A stretch of 64,000 nucleotides of DNA from Polymyxa betae. Its lineage: Eukaryota; Endomyxa; Phytomyxea; Plasmodiophorida; Plasmodiophoridae. The notes beneath the pieces are model-generated. The model worked only from the letters and a program-made list of their open reading frames with translations, had not been told where the DNA came from and ran no database searches. The stretch spans positions 186,001 through 250,000 of the forward strand of contig RBZT01000623.1 in assembly GCA_003693705.1 (NCBI GenBank). Direction: 5' to 3'. Every line of letters starts with the position of its first letter. Position 1 is the first letter of the stretch. Below, in pieces: positions 55,001-64,000 of the stretch. Position numbers and translations under genes: made by a program.

Positions 55001-58000
55001 AAGCTTCTCCTTGCTGAATCGCAACGAGTATCTGCAAGCATTTTCAATTGTGATCCAAAATCCCTGTCGCTTCTCCATTCGTGTTACTCGTCTAGCAATC
55101 CGTTTGGCACAAGCCGTTCTTCCTGTGGTATCGCCAGCCGCAACGATGCCGTACTTCCCGGAGCCTTTCACTGTGATGATTGTCAACACGATATCCAATC
55201 TCATCATCAATGGCAATTTTGAATCGAAAAGCAAGTCGTCTGACTATTGTGTTGTGGTTCATCGCTCCGATGACATTGACCAAGCTCGATGGGTAGAAAT
55301 TCTTTCTAATGAGCTGCCAGAGTTGGTGATAGGTCGCCCTCCAACTGATGACCCGTCGGCTCGTCAGGCCGACGAAATGCATAATGAGATTGCAACAAAA
55401 GAGTTCGAGAACCGATCAAAACATCGGTCTGGTCCTACTGTTGTTCCCTTGAAGGAAATTGGCGGCGGGTCTATTCAGTTTTTATCAGATAATGCTATCG
55501 TTTGTGTAAGCAATCAATGGTGCGGAATGGTTCAGGATTGCTAATGGTAATCTAGAAAGATGGATTTGCGACTGTCATTGGAGAGGTTTCTATTAGCGCG
55601 GGTAAATGGTATTTCGAAATGCATTTGCAGTCTGCGGGTGTCATGCAGATCGGCTGGTCGACTTTGGATATTATGGCATCGAGTAGTGCAGGAAATGGAA
55701 TCGGCGACGATAAGAAGAGCTGGGCGTATGATGGACGCCGTCTATCGAAATGGCACGGAGAACAATCTCGATACAGCAGTAAACGATGGCAGGTCGGTGA
55801 TGTGGTCGGCGTTACTATCGATTTAGACGAGAAAGTTATGCGATATTTCTTGAACGGGGAAGATCTTGGTGTTGCCTTCTCTGGATTCGATCTATCAGGG
55901 TCTCCTGGTCAAGCAGTTCGCCCATCGTGCTCTTTTGCTTCAGGCGAACGGGCACGATTCGTGTTTAATGCTGCTCAGTTCCGCTGCAGCATGCCGGCGA
56001 ACCATTACCCGTTGCAAGGCGACAAGCCAATGCCGAAGAACAATCCCATCGGCCGTGCTCACTCCATCATCTGTGATTTATCTCAGCTGGGCCTAGTTAC
56101 GATCTGGAGAGACTCGTCTCAAGGTTGCTATGATATGGCCTCAAAATTGTCCTCCAAAGGCGTCACTGTTACAGTTCTGAATAAGGAGGCGTTCGACTCA
56201 ATGCCGTCCGCTGATCCACCTGAACACGCCGCATATGAAACGAACCAGAAATTTATATTCAGCGGTCACCAAGCATCTGCTGCTGCTTCTGAGTACATCT
56301 TTCTCGGGCGATTCCTCCTTGCGCCGTCGCTTTCCTCCAAGGCCTGGGCTGAATCGATGTCGTCGCTGATCTCATCGATATTGGACGGGTTCTGTGCGCA
56401 TGAGCAAACTGATGACGTTCCCATGCGCCAGGTTCTTGGTGCGCTTTGTATTCTTGGAGGGTTCTCGGAACCGTTACGGGTCGGTGGTCTCGCTGCTATT
56501 GTTGAAAATGGTGCGATTGAACACCATTGCGTCGTTCTCGATTATTCTCCTGGAAATTCATTTGCCCAGATTACGATGTCGAAGCAGTCTGCTCTGAAAG
56601 ATCTGCGAGTTGGCCTTTCGGAATCAGTAGACGCCACTCCTGAAACCAATCAAACCTCGCAGTTGCTTCACCGAATAAGAATTGATCGATTGAAATCCCG
56701 CCCATTGCTTGAAGTCGATTTGGGCAATGATTTTCCATTGTCAAAGTCCATTGTTTCTTGCCTGATTTCACTAACGACACAGCCAGAAAAAGACGATTCT
56801 TTCAAGGGCTTCGATCGATGGCTATCATTGGAACTCAGAATTCGAGCATGTCTTGTTATGGAAGCGCTTCTTCGCTGCTCTTCAAAAGCCGATCCAGCAG
56901 CTGTAAAACTTGCCACAAAACATTTCGTCCATCTTGCTCGCATTTCTCACTGGAGAAATTTCGAATTCGATCGTGTTCGAAACGTGTTCGAACACGCCCG
57001 TGATCGTGTATGGGATGTTTCCAGTCATTGTCTTGGCTGGTTCGCATTACCAGTAATCGGACATGAAACCAGGACATCTGCATTCGAACAGTTGACGCTT
57101 TCTCCAACCGTGTCTTTAAGTGATCTCCAAAGGCGTCAATTTGTTTACGGCTCCAGCGCTTATGTTCAAGAGTCTTCTGGGAACCCAACCGAAGACACAT
57201 CCATCCAGCGAATGGTTCGGTTTTGGGAACTCAAAATTATTCCGGTCATTCAGGACTATGTTCGGGGGTCATTTCGGGACTACGAAATGGTGTACTTCTT
57301 CGAGCAGCTGAGGCAGCCGCTTCGCGCTGGTGATGCCGCTTCTGCAATGAAAATCGTGTATGGGATTATCGCTGTGTATGAGTTTTACAGTGTGATGATG
57401 ACGTCGTGTTAGGTACACGTTGTGTAATAATCGTGTCCCAGACTCTGTTCAATTTCCGGCTCTCAATCGCGATTGGTCTGAACTTATGTGTGAAGATATC
57501 GTTATTGGACAGCCGCTGGTTGTTGGTGCCGGTGTCCGGTCGTATCCGGCTTTCTGGAATGAGCAACTGATGCATCATATTATTGGATGTGTGGGTGTTG
57601 TTCAGGCTATTCGGTTCGATAAAGATCTTGTTCTTCTACAACTGTTCTTCGAGGATCGCTCTGTCCTGGAAAGTTTCTGGTTTCCGGTATCATGCTTGAG
57701 AGAACCTATTCGTCTCGATTCTTCTTGCAGGTATTTTCCTCAACTAAAGACTGCTTCGAATGCCAAACAATTGAACTGCTTGTAGTACCGAAAACGTCGA
57801 TAATATTCGGCGTTTTGACGATGCGATGGATTTCCTGCAGTCCGCTGTGACTCCACTCCCAGTTCTAGTTGCCCGCCGCTCCATAATTTCGCTTTGTTCG
57901 CAATCGCCGAGTTTCGTTCGCGAACAATTAGCAAAATCATCCGATCTTGGATCGTTGCTATTTTCGTCATTGTCTCAATGCTTGCAATCAACTTTGAACA

Positions 58001-61000
58001 GCGCCGGGACACCATTCCTTGAGCACGTTGGTACCATCGCCGCATTTGAACGATGTCTGACGGAAGCGATCGCCGACGTTTCCAGAGAAGTCGGCTCGAA
58101 AATTCTGGAGATCTCGGAGCAGAGCTTATCGAAAGCGGCCGAATTCTCGCTTTCCAACACGGTCATTTGCGAGAAAGCGGTATCGCGCGAATTCTTCGTC
58201 ACCGGGACATCATCATTTCTGATTCAGTTCAGTATGGAGACATCGCTGCCTTCTAACGCCAGTTTCTCCATCTACGCTGATTCGGAATGTACACGACTTA
58301 TCAAATGTTATTCTGGTGGAAAGTCTGGCATCTCTAACTTACAGCATTGTCTGATTTCTGGCGATCGATTTTGGACCCGTGTTACGCTTCCAGCCGATGG
58401 GACACCCATAACTAACTTGTCTTTTCGTGCCATTGCGTTATCGCCGGATTTCGCACTCTCATTCTGGATCGTGCGATTCTTGACGCAGAAGGATTTGCAT
58501 TGTCTTGGCAAGAATCGAATCGAGATTATCTTCCAGTTTGTGGAAAGGATTTTCGTCCAGTTTGGTCTTATTGCAATGGATCCCTCGCCGATGAAAGAGG
58601 CAATCTTGGAACTTATTTACGACCTAATTCAATCACTACCGACGCAGCTACTTTCAATTGATGGTGCAGTTGCAAATCAAGTTCTCTTCTCTCTCAATTA
58701 TATCGCTCAGCTGCAACCGGAGCTCATTCGACTGTTGGCGTCGGAGTCGTTAACTGGAACATTCACATCATATATGCAGTTATTACTGGATCTACAGATT
58801 ACTGCCGATAATCTGCGGCCGGCGTCTGAGCGAATCGCTGGCAAATTCACCCCTGTCGCCGACGGCCATGAAAACGAGCCAGTGGACGAGACTGTCGCAA
58901 CTCCACCATCTGACGATTGGGCCTGTCCGATGTGCACTTTACTCAATGATAATTCCTTCTCTGTCTGTCAGGCGTGTGAAAGTCCTCGACCTCCTCCCGA
59001 GCAAATGTCGAAACCTACCACGAGCGCGTCCGATCTGTCACCGAACTCGCGCGATCGAGTCTTTTCTCGAGCGACTTCACTCTTCAATCGCATTTGCGGT
59101 ATGATGCAGATCATGCAATGGCTCAGCTTAAAGGCCAACCCGCCGGTTTCTCTGCCCGTTCAAGCCATCGTCGAAGCTGCCTGGAACAGAGCACGATCGG
59201 AACGTCTTGAGCCCCAGCTGTTCATTATTGATGAATTACCACTCACCGTCGACGATGCCGACGCCAGGACTCGATTGTTATCGTTAATCGCGGAGCTTTC
59301 TGGATCTTCCGATGTCCCGTTTCTGGTCCAGCATGATTCTATTTATATTGGGACGAATTCAGATCGGCCTTTGGAGTCGGTGCCGTCCATGCATGATGCG
59401 GCGACCTTCTTGGCTTCTCAGCCGAAGACGTTACAATTCTCGCATGAATACCCGATGGATCAAAACGGTCTCATCTGGTATCTCGGAACGAAAGGGAAAT
59501 CCGACACGTTTACGAACCCGATGACGGCGGGCTTTCTGACGGTCAGGGCGTCATCCCTGCAGCACGACTCGGTCGGGCCCGAAGCCGTCGTCGGACGCGA
59601 TGTTCTGCGCTGTGTATCAACGTCCTCTGAGCGTCAATGGTTCGAGATCGATTTCCATCAAACACGAATCTGTCCTACTCATTACACATTGAGACATTAT
59701 ATCTCATGGCATACTGAAGCTTTGAGGAATTGGCGTTTTGAGGCGCTGGCTGCTGATGAGTCCTGGGTCTGTCTGCATGATGCCATTGGTGATGAAACAC
59801 TTGCTGCTAAAGGTGCAGCGGCAACATGGCAAATCACTTCCGATTCCAAACAATTCTATTCGAGATTTCGCGTTCTGATGACCGGTGAGAATTCCAACCG
59901 GCATTGGTATCTGGCGTTGTCTGGTTTCGAAATCTATGGCGATGTTATCAGCGATACGATTTATCAAAAGCTGCCGATCCGCCAGTCTAATCAATTCGCT
60001 GTTGTCAGCCTACTGAATGTCTCTGACGAATGTGTCGAGGCATTTGTAAAATCGCTGGAAGGACATGTCGTGGACTGGCCAGGCTGGTTCCGTTCCAAGC
60101 TATCTGTAATCAGGTTGGTTACTGTGATTGATTCTCTATCTAATTTGATATTGACGTTGGAGATTCCAGGTTCGAAGTCGCTCCTCGTGGTGATAATCGT
60201 GTTGTCGGGTTTGTTAGAAGTCGACTAATTAACAAGGGCGGCGAACTGACCGAACCCTTTTCTCGTGCACTTGATGATCTATTGAAAATCCCGGCTGCTT
60301 TGAATGATCTGTTCCCAGATGTCAATTCCGATCTGGGGCAATTTATAGCTTCGGAAATCAGCGATGGTGTCATTAACAGCCAATTATTGAAATCTGTCTT
60401 ACGTCAAGCTGCATCATCAGATAATCGCGTTGTGCAGGTATAACTCGTAATTCAATGGTAAATACCGATATTGATGCATTTGAAGATTTGGGATTGGCTG
60501 AAGACGTTGGGATACAATCTCGATATCGCATTGATTGTGGAAAACTCGTTCGGCAAGGCTCTTCAAGAATCATCGTTATGGTCGACATTACCTGATTCAG
60601 CGCACGAAGAGCTCATGGATCATCTGTACAATCTGGCAGACCGCATAGCATGTACCGATATGCTTCAATTACCGCTCAATCGGATCACATGCTCAGAATC
60701 CGAACTTCTTAATCTACGCAAACTGTTTCCAGTCTCTGAAGCCGCTATTCGTCTAAGGTTCTCTGTATTGAAAGAGTTCAACGAATCCATCAAAGACCTG
60801 CTGCCATTAGCCGATTTGCGCTATTGTGCTGGAAATCGCCTGGGCGGTCTATTACGCCAATGCCGATGTTTTATCTTCCGCAATGTGAAGCAGGAGTTCC
60901 TGATGAGAATATCTGATCTAACTGCTGAGCCTGGTAGACGACCTCCCATATTATCATTCAATCGACTTGATCTGGCATCACGAGACCAACAATCTCGCGA

Positions 61001-62325
61001 TTTTATTCACGACACGTTCTTTGGCAACGCCTATCTTCAAGTAAATCATCGCTTCGTAGTTCTGATATATTCTAATTTGATTTTTCTCTCTAGTTGCGCG
61101 ATTTGTCACCGTTCGATCTGCGACCTCCTCGGCCTCAAGGAACAGATCCATTTCTGGCACTCGAGGTGGTATTCCATGGAGAGGATGTTGTTGGAGAAGG
61201 AGGTCCATATCGCCAGTTTTTTAGTGATATTAGCAATGAACTATTGGCGAGTGACAATCCTCTATTTATACCATGTCCCAATCAGCAGGGTGGAATTGGT
61301 GAGAATCAAGATACATTCGTGATTCGGCCATCCGCTGCCAGTTCATCTTCCACCTTGTCCTTGTTCGAATTCTTCGGTCGGATACTTGGTACGAATGATG
61401 TTGTTCTTCAGGGTCTCTGTGTTTATTGATTTCTATAGGAATCTGCTTAAGAACCGGTGTCAGAATCAGTTTGAGGCTTCCTGCATTCACCTGGAAGCCC
61501 ATTGTTGCTGATCAAATCTCACCATCAGATCTCTCCAGTATTGACCATCAGACATCGATGGTCTTGCAACTGGTTCAATCGATCGACGAGGAATTGTTTG
61601 ACGATATGATAGAGGAGACGTTCTCGACACCGCTCAGTGACCGGACCGTTGCACTTTTGCGGCCAAATGGCGATAAACAACGTGTGACATTCTCTGAACG
61701 AAATGAATATATTCGTCTGGTGCATAATGCCAGATATAATGAGGCACAACCTCAGATCGATGCTATTCGTCGTGGTATCGATAAGATCGTTCCTGTTCAA
61801 CTTCTCAACATCTTCCTGCATAACGAACTAGAACTCCTCGTCAATGGTAAACAGATTATTGATGTTGGACTTCTACGAAGACATACCAGTACGTATTCAT
61901 TGTACAATTCAGCTTGTTAATTCACCTGATTCATGTTTGTAGAGTACAGTGGCGTTTCTGCTGATGCTCCTCATATTCGTTCTTTCTGGGAGGTTCTAAC
62001 CGAATTCTCCCAGCAAGACAGGCGCAAATTCATTCGATTTGCTTGGGCTCAGGAGAAGCTCCCCGTAGACGATGCCGAATTCGTTCGAACTCATACCCGT
62101 CTGCTAATCAAGACAACTCCATCGAATGTATCACCAGATTCTCGATTCCCTCGTGCTGATACGTGTTTCTTCAATTTGGAACTACCATCATATTCGAGTA
62201 AAGAGATCCTGCATAAAAGGTTACTATTCGCTATCACTCATACTGATTCTATGAATGCCGATGTTGTACCTGAAGACCATCAAGTATCAAGACATGCTCA
62301 TGATTTCTCTAATCTAATGCCATAA
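49046..62325 (+). CDS. giant multi-domain HECT E3 ubiquitin ligase (HECTD4-like)
   Basis: Cytosolic ubiquitin ligase of about 4,000 residues. ATG 49046 ([20 protein letters not shown]). Near 49970-50060 is [20 protein letters not shown], a beta-propeller-like repeat typical of the HECTD4 group. A SPRY domain spans about 55560-55990 ([58 protein letters not shown]). A RanBP2-type zinc finger is at 58912-58985 ([25 protein letters not shown]). A discoidin/F5-8-like domain lies near 59600-59945 ([14 protein letters not shown]). The HECT domain starts near 61100 ([20 protein letters not shown]) and ends with [16 protein letters not shown]; the catalytic Cys codon is 62164-62166. Exons are large with ~50-nt introns throughout. 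Exact orthology is inference; the last 50 residues after LPSYSS extend beyond the usual HECT end. Confidence 0.88.
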
Positions 62326-62461
62326 GTCTATCAATAGTTAAATGTTATATCAGTTTCTAGAATTTATGTCGATAAAATTGAATTGATTAAATTGAATATG
62401 TATGTACGCGTGCCTGTACAATTAGATGATGTTGGTTGTTGTATTGTAATCGTTAACAATC
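62326..62461. other. short AT-rich spacer
   Basis: 135 bases between the HECT stop and the next ATG on the same strand. It must contain the 3' end of one transcript and the promoter of the next, or serve as a very tight tandem junction. No motif recognised. Confidence 0.4.
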
Positions 62462-64000
62462 ATGTCGAATACAGGTGGCAAGGTATTCAATATATCTATT
62501 ATGTACATTGTATTGAGCTGATCTGATACATAGCTAATTGCATGTGGGTATTTACGTAAGAAGAGTCCTAAAGGACTTGTTGGATTATCATTATGGCAGA
62601 GACGATTCTTCTGCCTATATGAGAATGTCATGACCTACAGCAAAGATAAGAATGATGTTAGTCAGAATCAAGGTCGGATGAGATCACCATTCTATTCAAT
62701 GTAATGATTGAATTGATTATTTAGCATCTGGAGCTATTCCAGTTCGTGAGATGGTATCCGTTGAACGTGTTCGTAAAGATCCTTGTAGATTTGAGATCAT
62801 GATATCTGGACGTATATTCTCATTATTAGCAGATAGTCCAGCAGAAGTTACTGATTGGGTTGATGCACTCTCTAAACAGATCATTCTCGTCAAGACACGA
62901 TTACAGAGCCATCGATCTAATTCAGATCCAGATCTTGAGAAACCTGTCAAATACTGGAAGGATGCTAAAGGCGTTCTGGACGATTTAAACTCTCCAAATC
63001 GGCCCAGCGTGCAACCATTCAGTCAGAGCAATGCTTTCACGAAAATCGATCTATCGACATTGGCGAGTTTGTCAAGCAGCACGATGAGATCGGCGAAATC
63101 TGGCGTTAAGATCACGATTGTGCCTCCCTCTAATGATGAGCTGGACGCCATGGCCCTGCATTCCACCGAATCCAATGATGATTCAGTTGTTGGTGATATC
63201 GATGATCCAGCTGGATCTGAACGAAGATTCAACCTGGATGATCTGAAAGTTGAGAAGATCTTGGGTCAGGGCGTGTTTGGTGACCTTTGTCTTGTACTTG
63301 ATAAGAAATCAGCTGAATACTACATGATGCAGAGAATGAAGGTCACATCACCAACAGCAACAGTTCGTATAGGTTAAACTGTTTGATCGATTGATGGCTG
63401 ATGATGATCTGTATAGATGGCATTAGATGCAATGAGAAAGATGTCATCATTGAATAATCCATATATTATGCAATGTTTAGATTATGAGATTACATCAGAT
63501 CAAGCATGGGCTATCTATGAATATGTTCAAGGTCCAAACCTTCTTCAACATCTTCGAACACAGCGACGTTTTCCTGAAGAGATCGCCCGCCTGTTTCTTG
63601 CTGAAGTTGCCTATGCTGTTAATTACGTACACAAGAAAGGATCGATCTTCAGGAATATGGATCCTGAACATATCGCTCTCGATATAACCGGTCATGTTGT
63701 TATTACAGATTTCAGAATAGCTCTAGCAGCTGCTGATAATCATCAGCCATGCAGAAATGCAGAATATCGAACTCCTGAATATATTTCTGGACAAGGAGAA
63801 TGTCCTGAATCAGATTGGTGGAGACTTGGTGTTCTAACATATGAACTTCTTGTTGGATTTCCACCATTTCGTGATAAAGATCAAGCTGAACTTGATCATA
63901 AGATTCAATCATGTATTCTTCGATTTCCACCATTCGTATCAGGTCATGCTGCTGATTTTATGCACAAGTTGATGCAGGTCGATATTGATCAACGATTAGG
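62462..64000 (+). CDS. PH-domain AGC-family (Akt-like) pseudokinase, 3'-truncated by window
   Basis: Exon 1 62462-62482 (MSNTGGK) and a 51-nt intron lead into a PH domain: CGYLRKKSPKGLVGLSLWQR, RFFCLYENVMTYSK. After another intron come IPVREMVSVERVRKDPCRFE and EVTDWVDALSKQI. A ~100-residue Ser-rich linker precedes an AGC-type kinase domain from about 63230 (FNLDDLKVEKILGQGVFGDL). Critical residues are changed. The beta-3 Lys of YYAMK is Gln (YYMMQ, codon 63330-63332). The catalytic Asp of YRD is Asn (FRNMD, codon 63654-63656). The Asn of KPEN is His (DPEH). DFG is DFR, with the Asp kept. The APE-like RTPEYISG and DWWRLGVLTYELLVGFPPF are intact. PH plus AGC kinase is the Akt layout. An inactive scaffold role is inferred; the gene continues beyond 64000. 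Confidence 0.85.

Overview
This window is nuclear DNA from a compact, intron-rich unicellular eukaryote. Almost every gene is split by GT-AG introns of only about 36-64 nt. Examples with both edges resolved are the eight introns of PIGC (46-55 nt) and those of RAB23 (46 and 50), RPS21 (51), RPL9 (54) and TSR2 (51). Genes are packed on both strands with intergenic gaps of tens to a few hundred bases. Ribosomal protein genes, a KDEL-type ER protein, a GPI-pathway enzyme, Rab23, a Sec7 ARF-GEF and a HECT ligase are all unmistakably eukaryotic. A chitin synthase, ~50-nt introns and compact layout recall phytomyxean Rhizaria (the Plasmodiophora/Spongospora group), but that placement is inference only; no rRNA or clade-specific marker is present.

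Layout. 0.2-2.5 kb: glutathione S-transferase and PIGC (+). 2.9-6.7 kb: DNA ligase I (-). 7.4-10.5 kb: ribosomal protein eS7 and a heat-shock transcription factor (+). 10.8-12.5 kb: a PDZ protein and an unidentified gene (-). 13.5-16.1 kb: nuclear-encoded tRNA(Ile)-lysidine synthetase and RAB23 (+). 16.1-17.7 kb: head-to-head ribosome-biogenesis pair RRP36(-)/TSR2(+). 17.7-18.0 kb: a cluster of a palindromic 12-mer and a tiny membrane protein ORF. 18.1-23.7 kb: cytochrome P450 (+), chitin synthase (-), divergent PDI with ER retention tail (-). 24-29.4 kb: a giant coiled-coil protein (+). 29.4-33.4 kb: acidic protein, RPS21(-)/RPL9(+) head-to-head pair, and a secreted CUB-EGF-tyrosinase (-). 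34-42.5 kb: GBF1/GNOM-type ARF-GEF (+), uracil-DNA glycosylase (-), an unidentified basic protein (+), ZNF706-like zinc finger (-). 42.7-48.6 kb: EDEM3-like mannosidase with PA domain and a GPI-anchored FN3 protein (-). 49-62.3 kb: a giant SPRY/RanBP2-ZnF/discoidin/HECT ubiquitin ligase (+). 62.5 kb to the edge: a PH-domain AGC-family kinase lacking key catalytic residues (+).

Functional themes are housekeeping: ribosome synthesis (eS7, eS21, uL6, RRP36, TSR2), secretory pathway and ER quality control (GBF1, PDI, EDEM3, PIGC), genome maintenance (LIG1, UNG) and cell surface/wall (chitin synthase, tyrosinase, FN3-GPI protein). There is no sign of operons, mobile elements, CRISPR or organellar DNA. 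The most unusual items are the CUB-EGF-tyrosinase architecture, the Akt-like apparent pseudokinase, a recurring 12-bp near-palindrome (TGTAATGTTACA) seen five times, a GC-AG intron that rebuilds the P450 haem motif, and a nuclear TilS. Exon boundaries were worked out by eye from reading phase and splice sites; where they could not be closed this is stated.
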